Shown here piece after piece: positions 25,010-33,212 of a stretch of DNA of 64,000 bases. Positions within the stretch are counted from its first letter, which is position 1. Each line of letters starts with the position of its first letter. This DNA is from Rufibacter latericius. GTDB taxonomy: Bacteria > Bacteroidota > Bacteroidia > Cytophagales > Hymenobacteraceae. The notes beneath the pieces were generated by a model. The model saw only the letters and a list, made by a program, of their open reading frames with translations. It had not been told where the DNA came from and did no database searches. Location: the NCBI RefSeq assembly GCF_003721515.1, contig NZ_RJJD01000007.1:1-64000 (forward strand), in the 5' to 3' direction. A program made the position numbers and the translations under genes.

Positions 25010-26986
25010 TTACCTCTGAAGCATGACTTTGCGGGTAATGAACTGCCCGTTGGGTTGTATGACTTTTATAAAGTACGCCCCGGCCGCAAACGAAGCCGTG
25101 GAGAGTTCAAGTTTACGGGTGAACCTGGCCCGGCAAACCAGAGTGCCCACGCTGTTGCGCAACTCCGCGGTGAGAGTGCCGGGTAGGGTGGTTTCCAGAA
25201 GCAGGAATCCGGCGGCTGGGTTAGGATACACTTTTATTTCCGCTGAAGAAAGCGAGGTTTGTACTCCCGTCACTGCCCCCGAGAAAACAGAGGGGTCATA
25301 GATTTTGGCGGTATCCTGGTCCGAAATCACGAGGTTATCGAACCAGAGCTTGGTTTGCCCAAGCGGAGCGTGCTCAGCGGTGATTTCCAGGCGATCGATG
25401 CTGGTCCAGTCAAACTTGCCTTCGGGGTTGAACCAGGCATTGTCCCAGGAGCCTTTCTCGGTGAACGAGTTCAGCGGAAGGCGCACATGGTGCCAGCGCC
25501 CGTCAAAAGGAACCTGCTCCGGCGTAATGGTGATGCCAGACCGCCAGGGATGATCAGAGGGGTCAGTGGTTTTGGTGTCAATGAACCGCAGGTCAAAGCT
25601 TACGGCCGGTGCGGTTCCCCGGAAAAGGAAATCAACGGCGTAATTCTCCTGCTTCAGTTTGGAAAGGTCTTTATCAGGGGTAAAATCAAACCCGATGCTG
25701 CTGTACTGTTCGGCCCCGGTCCAAGCCAGGCTGTAGCGCCCGTTGTTAGGCTTCTGATCGAAATAAAAATCCAGAGGCCCGTTGCCGAAACTGCCGTTCT
25801 GAATGTTCTGGCCCAGAAAATCGGTGTAGATGGGAAAACCTTTGCCCTCTGGTTGTTTTACGTACGGCGTTTGGGGAGGAACGGTAAAGCCTAAAGCCTG
25901 CAACAAGGGCACGTTCAGGTCGTGCTGGAACAGGTCAGAGCCACCTTTGGTAAACAACCCGAAACTTCCGTGGTAATCCCAACTGGTCCAGCCTATTTTC
26001 TTTTCCTCCAGGTAGCGGCGCACTTCATTGTACCAGAATACCCGGTCCTCGTTTCGGCTGTTGTCCTGAAAAACACCAAACTCTCCGCAGTACACCGGCA
26101 CCTTCCGGGCTTCCTTAAACTGCGCGGCAATGTCAATGAGTTGTTTCACCTTGGCTACGGTGCCTTCCTGCGCATAGTTGTTGTAAGCGCCTTCCATCCA
26201 GGAACCCCGCAAACTGTTCGGAAAGGCAGGCATGTCCTGGGCCCGATATGGGAACGGCATGTTGGCCAGCGGCAAAAGCGAAGGAGCTACCCAGGTGGCT
26301 CCCTGGTGGGTGAACAGAAACGGATCGTAGAAGTGAAAGGTGTAGATCAGTTTATTGTCTGGGTACACCGGCACCTGGGCCAGGTTCTGGTAGCTGTTGA
26401 AATTGGTGGCGCCTACTATTAAGGTGTGCCGGGTATCGTGCCGGCGGATAACCTGGATGATGCGGCCTTGAATGGCGTTCCACTGCGCGTCTGAGATACC
26501 ATGGGGCTCGTTCAGGATCTCGAAGTATACCTTGTCAGAGCGGTCTTTGTAGTGTTGCGCCATCTGGGTCCAGACTTTCTCCAGAATTCCCTCCACTGAA
26601 GGTTGCGTATTATCCAGGGGATCAAAGGAGTGGTTGTCCAGGATGAGGTGCAGGTCCAGTTCCTCGGCCCAGGTCACGGCCTGGTCCAAGAAGGAGAGAA
26701 ACAGCGGGTCTAGGGTATAGTTCGGGGCACCTTTGGTCATGCCGTGCAGGTTGATGGGTAACCGGATGACATCACAACCCAGGCTTTTAATCTGCTCGAA
26801 ATCTTTCTTAGTATACCTGGAAAAGGAAATCTGCCGCGCGCTGTTGGCCTGAAACCAATTAGAAAGATTTACACCCTTTTTGAACGGTGTTTCCTGGGCG
26901 AAAACTGGAAAATGAATCAAAAAAGCCAATAGGAGTGAGGCAGGCAGGAGCCAAGCCTTGAATTTTCGGGTAAAACGCTGTTTCAT
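25010..26986 (-). CDS. Secreted GH5 glycoside hydrolase with type IX sorting domain
   Basis: The enzyme has 658 residues. A signal peptide ends at VFAQ (about residue 31). The GH5 cellulase-type barrel (about 35-345) has the acid/base E160 in ILNEPH and the nucleophile E301 in CGEFGVF, plus LILDNHS and FHFYDP motifs. A beta-sandwich carbohydrate-binding module of CBM11/CIA30 type covers about 390-565. The end (about 585-658, VYPNPAAGFLLLE...GAYFIKVIQ) is a Por/T9SS sorting domain, so it should be exported and attached to the cell surface. Likely substrates are beta-1,4- or mixed-linkage glucans or mannans. The nearest upstream gene is 800 bases away. Confidence 0.92.
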   Translation of the reverse strand: MKQRFTRKFKAWLLPASLLLAFLIHFPVFAQETPFKKGVNLSNWFQANSARQISFSRYTKKDFEQIKSLGCDVIRLPINLHGMTKGAPNYTLDPLFLSFLDQAVTWAEELDLHLILDNHSFDPLDNTQPSVEGILEKVWTQMAQHYKDRSDKVYFEILNEPHGISDAQWNAIQGRIIQVIRRHDTRHTLIVGATNFNSYQNLAQVPVYPDNKLIYTFHFYDPFLFTHQGATWVAPSLLPLANMPFPYRAQDMPAFPNSLRGSWMEGAYNNYAQEGTVAKVKQLIDIAAQFKEARKVPVYCGEFGVFQDNSRNEDRVFWYNEVRRYLEEKKIGWTSWDYHGSFGLFTKGGSDLFQHDLNVPLLQALGFTVPPQTPYVKQPEGKGFPIYTDFLGQNIQNGSFGNGPLDFYFDQKPNNGRYSLAWTGAEQYSSIGFDFTPDKDLSKLKQENYAVDFLFRGTAPAVSFDLRFIDTKTTDPSDHPWRSGITITPEQVPFDGRWHHVRLPLNSFTEKGSWDNAWFNPEGKFDWTSIDRLEITAEHAPLGQTKLWFDNLVISDQDTAKIYDPSVFSGAVTGVQTSLSSAEIKVYPNPAAGFLLLETTLPGTLTAELRNSVGTLVCRARFTRKLELSTASFAAGAYFIKVIQPNGQFITRKVMLQR

Positions 26987-27431
26987 AGGTAAGGTCTTCT
27001 CTTTATTAAGTTTGTTCCAGTTGTTCTAAAAAGGTTTAAGACGCCCGTGTTTTCTGGCTAGAATTTCAAAAACAGCTCTAAAACCCCTTCTGGCAAATTA
27101 TCTTAGCAGGCGCTCCTTCCAAGAAAGTTTTTTTTTGAAATGTCATTCCCCGAAGGACTTTTTTCTTCCTGAAATTAAGCCTCTATTCTGACATTAACAG
27201 GAAGGGTTCATCTAAATATATAAAAAGTATATAGTTACTCCGAACAGGAATATGGCTCAAAAAACAAAAGGATTTCTCCGGAGGAAAGGGCTTAAATGGT
27301 GAGTTCTCGCTGAAAGGTGCTATTTGCTTTTGATAAATTATAAGTTAGGCCTCTATGGTTTTTTTCCTTTGAAGATCGCTTTTAAATTCATCAATTAGTG
27401 AACGATCAGTTTCTAACCCACACGAGCAAGC
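26987..27431. other. 5' region of the GH5 gene without a gene
   Basis: A weak, split palindrome copy covers 27035-27086. The rest is AT-rich, with no frame I can support and no clear promoter. Confidence 0.4.
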
Positions 27432-27598
27432 ATGAAAAAATGTAATCTGAGTTTTCTTCATGCGACAACACCACCGAGGGTTAGATTGCGTTAGCAGCTA
27501 ATACCTCATCGGGCATGAGTTTGAATTTTAGCGTTTTTAAATAACAGGTTGTTTAAATGGGAAAGCCGTCCTGATTTAACTCAGGGCGGTTTTTTTTA
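27432..27598 (+). ncRNA. Candidate structured small RNA with intrinsic terminator
   Basis: The nested stems are 27457-27463 with 27513-27519 (around CATGC/GCATG), 27474-27476 with 27510-27512 (CCG/CGG), 27477-27479 with 27504-27506 (AGG/CCT) and 27481-27484 with 27498-27501 (TTAG/CTAA). A terminator hairpin at 27566-27589 with an eight-T run ends it. No + strand gene follows, since the next gene is convergent. A 20-codon frame (27432-27494) also lies inside and starts MKKCNLS, so it could instead encode a tiny peptide. The 5' end is unknown. I found no match to a known RNA family. Confidence 0.45.
27566..27598 (+). terminator. Intrinsic terminator with no upstream annotated gene
   Basis: CCGTCCTGA (27566-27574) pairs with TCAGGGCGG (27581-27589), with one G-U pair, followed by a T-run. 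It marks the 3' end of the RNA candidate at 27432-27598. Confidence 0.8.
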
Positions 27599-27724
27599 CC
27601 TGATGTTTACAGCTCTAATTTCTGAAAAGAAAGGAAAATCAGAAGCCCAAGATGCATTTCCCTTTACGCTTAACTGAAGCTTTACCGTTCTCACTTTGGT
27701 TAATTTCTGCTTTCCCTAAGGAGT

Positions 27725-27762
27725 CGTTTAGAGGCTTGTTTTAGAAAAAGAGCCCCACAAAA
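27725..27762. repeat. Dispersed palindrome copy
   Basis: CGTTTAGAGGCTTGTTTT on the left and a degenerate AGAGCCCCACAAAAC on the right. It lies 26 bases beyond the stop of the methyltransferase gene. Confidence 0.5.
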
Positions 27763-27787
27763 CAATTGAGTTCTACCGGACCGCGGG

Positions 27788-28543
27788 TTACTTTGCCTTT
27801 TCATACAACAGGAAATGCTGAATGGGTAAGAAGTTCTCTTGCCGCGCCAAGGTAAACCCATTTGCCTGTAGTTCTTTGTTCACCTGGGCCACGCTCATCT
27901 TGTGCAGTTCCTTGATGGGCACCGATGGGTCCTCGGCACGATATTCCAGCAGCAGGAGTTTGCCAGTAGGCTTCAGGGCCCGGTGCAGTGCCTGCAGCAT
28001 CTCGCGGGGATATTCCAGTTCATGGTACACGTCTACCATCAAAGCCAGATCCACCGAAGCCTCGGGAAGGTTGGGCGACTGGGCGCTGCCTTTCACCACA
28101 CTCACGTTGGAAAGTTGAAGTTCCTTGGCTTTGGCTTCCAGCGCCGCTACAAATTCATCCTGCACTTCTACCGCGAACACCTTGCCTTGCGGTACCAGCG
28201 GGGCGATCCTGAACGTGTAGTACCCTGTACCCGCGCCAACATCGGCCACTACCTGGTTGGGTTGCAGGTCTAACTTCTGAATGGCCAAGGTGACGTTTTC
28301 TTCCTTCTGCCGCGAATCCCGTTCAAGCCACTCGCCGCCAGAGGCAGACATGACGTGCGCAATCTCTCGGCCCAGGTACACCTTGCCGGTGCCATCTGGG
28401 TGCGCGGCTTTGGAGACATATCCCGAAGAAGCTGCTTTCTGGCTTTTTACCGGCTGCGATTCACAAGCCGTGCACAACAAAATCCCTAAACCGTAGAAAA
28501 GGAGTTTAGTTAGATAGGCCGGGCGAAGGGAGAATGCGTTCAC
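27788..28543 (-). CDS. Class I SAM-dependent methyltransferase with a lipoprotein signal
   Basis: I chose the GTG at 28543, giving 251 residues that begin VNAFSLRPAYLTKLLFYGL. The frame is open to a TTG at 28621, which would precede the signal. The N-terminus has a hydrophobic stretch ending in a lipobox-like LCTAC. After a polar spacer comes the Rossmann methyltransferase domain: motif I VVADVGAGTGYYT, an acidic EV turn, and a central LMVDVYHELEYP region. SAM is cytosolic, so a lipoprotein-anchored methyltransferase is unusual. Either the anchor faces the cytosol or the start lies further in. Substrate unknown. Confidence 0.8.
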   Translation of the reverse strand: MNAFSLRPAYLTKLLFYGLGILLCTACESQPVKSQKAASSGYVSKAAHPDGTGKVYLGREIAHVMSASGGEWLERDSRQKEENVTLAIQKLDLQPNQVVADVGAGTGYYTFRIAPLVPQGKVFAVEVQDEFVAALEAKAKELQLSNVSVVKGSAQSPNLPEASVDLALMVDVYHELEYPREMLQALHRALKPTGKLLLLEYRAEDPSVPIKELHKMSVAQVNKELQANGFTLARQENFLPIQHFLLYEKAK

Positions 28544-28641
28544 GATAAAAGCGCTAAGGTTAAAAGATACTCTATAAACGAAGGCTATGTTCCAAAGGCT
28601 ACTCTGATGGCAGAGCACCAACTCTGAAGGAGGGGCAAGTA

Positions 28642-28790
28642 CGTTTTAACCCAATTTTCCAAAAAGCAGGCTGAAAACTGAAGCTTAGTATAAAGGCAAA
28701 ACCCATTTCCATCAGAAAAGTTATTTTTGTAGAAAGCGGTTCCCGTCCATCCGTTTTGAACCCGTTTTCGCAAAACTGACCCAAAAACAG
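28642..28790. repeat. Two dispersed palindrome copies in tandem
   Basis: The copies are 28642-28679 (GTTTTAACCCAATTTTC with GCAGGCTGAAAAC) and 28752-28790 (CGTTTTGAACCCGTTTTC with CTGACCCAAAAACAG). They lie between the methyltransferase start and the SDR stop, both genes on the minus strand. Confidence 0.55.
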
Positions 28791-28841
28791 GAGGCACTGG
28801 AAAAAGACAAACCTTCCCCAGTGCTTCCTTATTGAATAACT

Positions 28842-29975
28842 TTATTGTTTCTTCTGTTGCTTGCGCTGGCGGTTTTCTTCTCTCATACGCGGCCGGACCC
28901 CATCATCCACGCCTCTTCCCGATGACATGGGCTCGTGCACTGATCCTGGGGTAGGAGGATTGGGAAGTCCGTTTTTCATCTGCGATTTATGGATAACGTT
29001 GGCCGAAATCCGTTCGGTGAGGCGCGGAAAGTAGCGGTGCGACATCCAGGCGGCTTTGGCTTTCCAACCCACCGGACGCTCATTCCGGCCCCGCAAAGTT
29101 GCCCTGATGGTAGAATTCACGACTTTGCTGGGCGGGTCCATCATGGCCATGCGGGGCGTTTTCCCGCTGTAATTGGCTGCATGGCCCCAAAACGGGGTGT
29201 CCACTGCCCAGGGTTCTACCGTCACCACCCGTATGTTCTTGTGCCCGTTCAGCCGTAATTCCTGGCTAAGTGCCTGCCCAAAATTCTTGATACCTCCCTT
29301 CGTGGCCGCGTAAGAGGCATGGTAGGCCAATGGATTCACACTTTCCACCGAGCCCATGTTGATGAGGGTGCCGTACCCCTGCGCCCGAAACTGCCGGATG
29401 GCGGCATAACTTCCGTAGATCACGCCTTTCAGATTGACGTCTACAATGCGGGCCTGGTCTTCCAGCGGTATGTCCCAGAATTTCCCGATGCCGCCTACTC
29501 CGGCCATGTTGATCCAGACGTCTATCTTGCCGTATTGCTGCAGCGTGGTAGCCGTAAGGCGTTGCACATCCTCGGGTTTGCTGATGTCCATAGGAACTAC
29601 CAAGGCTGTTCCGCCGGCTGCCCTGATCTGGGTCGCGATTTCCTCCAGCAACTCCCCTCGGCGGGCAGCCAGCACCACATTGGCTTTGTAGGCACCTAAT
29701 TTCTCGGCCACGCCTCGGCCAAATCCGCTGGAAGCCCCTACAATCACCACCGTTTTCCCGGCTATTTTCTTCTGGCCCGATGAGCCCAGCTCTGAGGTGG
29801 CGCAGCTACTCAGAAATACTCCCAGCACCAGGAGCAACAAGAGGTGGCCTCTTTTCAAAATTCGAAAAAGAATCTTTTTGGGGTTCTGCTTGGGATGCTC
29901 TGGCACTTCGGTTGTTTTCCTTGAAAAAGGAAAGAGTGGAAAAGCAGGGGTATTCCCTGGTAAAAGGTTCATCAT
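28842..29975 (-). CDS. Short-chain dehydrogenase/reductase with a lipoprotein-like N-terminus
   Basis: The protein has 377 residues. The first 60 contain a basic start, a long hydrophobic segment (HLLLLLVLGVFLSSC) and a lipobox-like LSSC. The SDR domain follows with TVVIVGASSGFGRGVAE (nucleotide binding), NMAGVGG, the catalytic serine in LINMGSVES and the Tyr/Lys pair in SYAATKGG. After the catalytic domain comes a basic tail of about 110 residues (RPVGWKAKAAWMSHRYFPRL, ending REENRQRKQQKKQ). It should use NAD(P) to reduce or oxidise a small molecule. Substrate unknown. Export of an SDR is odd, as is its methyltransferase neighbour. Confidence 0.8.
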   Translation of the reverse strand: MMNLLPGNTPAFPLFPFSRKTTEVPEHPKQNPKKILFRILKRGHLLLLLVLGVFLSSCATSELGSSGQKKIAGKTVVIVGASSGFGRGVAEKLGAYKANVVLAARRGELLEEIATQIRAAGGTALVVPMDISKPEDVQRLTATTLQQYGKIDVWINMAGVGGIGKFWDIPLEDQARIVDVNLKGVIYGSYAAIRQFRAQGYGTLINMGSVESVNPLAYHASYAATKGGIKNFGQALSQELRLNGHKNIRVVTVEPWAVDTPFWGHAANYSGKTPRMAMMDPPSKVVNSTIRATLRGRNERPVGWKAKAAWMSHRYFPRLTERISANVIHKSQMKNGLPNPPTPGSVHEPMSSGRGVDDGVRPRMREENRQRKQQKKQ

Positions 29976-30340
29976 GGGGGAAATTTAAATGGTGGAATGA
30001 GTCTTCAGGCAATTGCCTCTACCTCAGGATTTCCACGGGAGAACTGGGAAAAGGTTGTGAAGCCCTCAGCTCGGATATCCCGATACCAGGTAAGCTCCAT
30101 ACTTTATTCTGGATTTATCTCACCGGAAATCACTTCCTTAATCTCATGAAGCCTCAGGAACGAAATCCTTTGAAGAAGGAGCATGGAGGATCACTCCTAT
30201 AAGGAAGCCCCTTGTTTATTTTGAATGGCATAAAGACCGGAATGTTATGTTGAACTTCAACCTTCGTATTTCAGGTACCCTTACCTTTGCAGAGGTTTCA
30301 AGCCAGCTACTTTCTTTATCGCAATTCCTTTTCGTTTAAA
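29976..30340. other. Gap upstream of the pseudouridine synthase
   Basis: No supported gene. A + strand frame covering 29780-30202 is in large part antisense to the SDR gene and is rejected. No clear promoter or hairpin was seen. Confidence 0.4.
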
Positions 30341-31063
30341 ATGAAATCCCTAACGTCTTCCTTGCAGCATTTTGTGGTTCAGAGAGGCAGGCTGTCAAAC
30401 AAAGAAGCAGTACGGTGCATTGTTTCGGGTAAGGTGCTGGTGAACGGGCAGAAAGGCCAGCTGCAGCAGGTGCTTCACCCCGAGGATGAAGTGCAACTAG
30501 ACGGAAAGGTCCTGAAAGCGCCCCAAACATTTACGTATCTGGCCTACTACAAACCCCGCGGCGTGGAATCTACCCTCAACCCGAACATCCAGGACAACCT
30601 GGCCCAGGCCCTAAACCTCCATGTGCGGGTGTTCCCGGTGGGGCGGCTGGACAAGGAATCGGAAGGGTTGATGCTGCTCACCAATGACGGTGCCCTCTAC
30701 AACCGCATCAGCCACGCAGAAAACCATCAGGAAAAGGAATACGTGGTGACGGTTGACAAGCCCTTGACACTTGAGGCTTTAAATAACCTAGCCACAGGTG
30801 TGGTCATTATGGGCAAAAAGACGCGGCCTGCCCAGGTACAACAGATAGGAGAGAAGGCGTTTTCCATTGTTTTAACCCAGGGCCTGAACCGACAGATTCG
30901 GCGCATGTGCTATAAGCTGGGTTATGAAGTGGAGCGGTTGGTACGAGTGCGGATGGTCAATATTGGATTGGGGGAGTTGCAGCCGGGAGAGTGGCGTGAG
31001 TTAAGTAATTATGAATTTGATTGTAAAAAAAGGTTCAAGGCAGACATTCCGTACACACCTTAA
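30341..31063 (+). CDS. RsuA/RluB-family pseudouridine synthase
   Basis: The enzyme has 240 residues from the ATG at 30341 (MKSLTSSLQHFV). An earlier TTG at 30287 is in frame but adds only 18 poorly fitting residues. An N-terminal S4 RNA-binding domain (about 1-60, with GRLSNKEAVRCIVSGKVLVNGQ) precedes the catalytic domain with GRLDKESEGLMLLTNDG, in which the aspartate is the nucleophile, and a QGLNRQIRRMCYKLGY stretch that is typical of the RsuA/RluB/RluF group. It modifies a uridine in ribosomal RNA, and the exact site cannot be told. It stands alone between minus-strand genes. Confidence 0.9.
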   Translation: MKSLTSSLQHFVVQRGRLSNKEAVRCIVSGKVLVNGQKGQLQQVLHPEDEVQLDGKVLKAPQTFTYLAYYKPRGVESTLNPNIQDNLAQALNLHVRVFPVGRLDKESEGLMLLTNDGALYNRISHAENHQEKEYVVTVDKPLTLEALNNLATGVVIMGKKTRPAQVQQIGEKAFSIVLTQGLNRQIRRMCYKLGYEVERLVRVRMVNIGLGELQPGEWRELSNYEFDCKKRFKADIPYTP

Positions 31064-31099
31064 ACCTTTGGTTAAAGTTACCCAAACTTAAGTGATATT

Positions 31100-33055
31100 C
31101 TATTCCTTTAACACTCTAACATTTTTTCGTTCAGAGCCATATATCAATTCACATAGATACAAGCCTCTTGGTAAATGGCTTATGTCAATTTCTTTCTTTA
31201 ATTCCTTCTTATCTTTTAAAGTATAATTAAAAATTAAAGGTCCATTACTGCTGTAAACATTCAACGTAAAATTGCTTGGTTTATTAACTTTTACTTGCAA
31301 AGTAATCTTGTCGGGTGAAGGGTTTGGGTAAGCTATTAATTGATCTTCTTCAATCAAATCCTTCTTTGTTATTTGAGTTTCTTTGGAACAATAGGTATCT
31401 GAAATAACAACTTTGAAAATACCGGTAGTATCCGTTACAATATAAGAACGTGTACTATCTTCTAGCAATATATTGTTATGGAACCATTTGTAAGTATAGT
31501 CTACAGATGCGGGTGCATAAAGGGTGTCATTGCTTTCATTAATTGAAAAGCTTTTTAGAGTTGAAAACTGCACAATAACCGGCTTGGCCCAACTTCTCAT
31601 TTGGTCAATGGTTTGCGTAACATAGAAGGTGTCAGTCTTAGATAGTACAGGAGAAAAAGTATTTCCCTTAGAAATAGGTACCTGTAATGCGGGAGAGTCA
31701 TACCAGGTTATTTGCTCACCTATTGCTTTTAGTTCAGGGATTTTTTGGCCATCGCACACTGGATACAAAGAAGGAACCACTGGTTTATAAGGACGCTGAG
31801 TTGTTGTACTACCCGTATTTAGCTTTGCCACAAAGGTGGTGGAGGGTTGGGAATAACTGTTTCCTATTACTCCCAATCCTTCAACCATTGAACTCCCAAT
31901 AGCATAAAGATTACCCTTGTTATCTAAACTGATGCCCATGAGGTACTCGCTCACGCTTAGTTTGACTTCTCTATTCCAATGCAGTTCTCCATCAGGCCCA
32001 TATTTTTCCAGATGGAAATCCATTTCGGTTCCTCCGTAGTTACCAAAGCTGGTTCCTCCCAGATAGATGTTACCCTCATAATCAGTGGCAATGTCTTGGG
32101 GTATACCCTGGTATGTTTTTCCTTCCTTTATCCAGAGCAAATTGCCCAGTGCAGAGAACTTAAATAGCTGAGGAGTAGCCTGTGAACAACAAAAACTTGC
32201 CATACCTGCTACCACTACTTCATTTGTCTCAGTTAAGGAAACCTGTGGAATAATATTGACTAAATTAGGGATCTGTTGAGCCCATTGCGCCTGACCATCA
32301 GTATTGATTTTTGCCAGGAAGGTTTTGTCCTGCCAACCACCTCCATTAGCAACCTTGATCCCATCAAAACTTAGATTGTCACAGGCGAATAGCCCGGTGA
32401 TATAACTGTTCCCCAATGCATCAACGGCTATATCGCCTCCAGAAGCCCCGTTGCTGTGACATGTACTTTCAAATACTTTCAACCAAACCGTTTCACCTTC
32501 TAAGGTTAGTTTTGATAGAAAAACTCCATTGTTGAATTTTGGAGACCAACCAGTTTCACCAATTACATAGATATTTTCTGCTTGGTCAAGTGCAATGCTT
32601 TTACCATAACCATAAAACTCATTATTAAAATTATTTGACCAGGTCAGGTTGCCTAAAGTATCATACTTAGACACGAAAATTGACCCACCAATAGTACCGG
32701 TAAGATAGAAGTTGCCTGCCTCATCTAAGGTAATAGCAATTCCATGTGCGTAAGAATCACCTGTTTCTAAATCATGCAACCATTGGGCATTACCTTCCGG
32801 ATCTAATTTTGCCAAGTAAATCTTACTATTGTAAGAAGAAGAGTTTACCAGAGTAAATTCACCTAATTTAAATGATCCAGTGTAATAACCTGCTATATAT
32901 ACGTTCCCTGCATGGTCTGTCACTATTTTACGATCAGCATCAGACATTTGGTGGTTGCCCTTTGCGTTTACTACCCAAGTCCAACTTTGTGCATAAGTCT
33001 CTAAACTACTTACAACTAAAAGGAATATGAATACAATTTTGTAAAGGTGTTTCAT
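31100..33055 (-). CDS. Secreted SBBP-repeat protein with type IX sorting domain
   Basis: The protein has 651 residues and a signal peptide ending at TYAQ. Residues about 25-410 hold a row of beta-propeller-like repeats (ITDHAGNVYIAGYYTGSF, LDEAGNFYLTGTIGG, DYEGNIYLGGTSFG and similar), the SBBP pattern. Ig-like segments follow (about 425-560), then a YPNPSPDKITLQV...GLYLCELIYG end that marks T9SS export and surface attachment. Binding to a surface or polymer is likely, and no enzyme motif is seen. The gene is visibly AT-richer than most neighbours. It ends 37 bases from the convergent pseudouridine synthase. Confidence 0.85.
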   Translation of the reverse strand: MKHLYKIVFIFLLVVSSLETYAQSWTWVVNAKGNHQMSDADRKIVTDHAGNVYIAGYYTGSFKLGEFTLVNSSSYNSKIYLAKLDPEGNAQWLHDLETGDSYAHGIAITLDEAGNFYLTGTIGGSIFVSKYDTLGNLTWSNNFNNEFYGYGKSIALDQAENIYVIGETGWSPKFNNGVFLSKLTLEGETVWLKVFESTCHSNGASGGDIAVDALGNSYITGLFACDNLSFDGIKVANGGGWQDKTFLAKINTDGQAQWAQQIPNLVNIIPQVSLTETNEVVVAGMASFCCSQATPQLFKFSALGNLLWIKEGKTYQGIPQDIATDYEGNIYLGGTSFGNYGGTEMDFHLEKYGPDGELHWNREVKLSVSEYLMGISLDNKGNLYAIGSSMVEGLGVIGNSYSQPSTTFVAKLNTGSTTTQRPYKPVVPSLYPVCDGQKIPELKAIGEQITWYDSPALQVPISKGNTFSPVLSKTDTFYVTQTIDQMRSWAKPVIVQFSTLKSFSINESNDTLYAPASVDYTYKWFHNNILLEDSTRSYIVTDTTGIFKVVISDTYCSKETQITKKDLIEEDQLIAYPNPSPDKITLQVKVNKPSNFTLNVYSSNGPLIFNYTLKDKKELKKEIDISHLPRGLYLCELIYGSERKNVRVLKE

Positions 33056-33212
33056 GTTGCGTTGATTTTTACTCTAGTAAAATTAAGAGACTAAATTTTT
33101 TTAATGTAATGTATTTGCGTCTAGAGAGAAAAATAGTATTCTTTTATTTTTTCTGACATAAGCCTGCGGCGGGCAATCAGTAAATCTTGGTAATGCTGCA
33201 CACTTACGCCTC

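Noticed and set aside
29780-30202. 140-codon + strand frame near the SDR gene
   Set aside because: Half of it is antisense to the SDR gene and the rest has no family or ribosome site.
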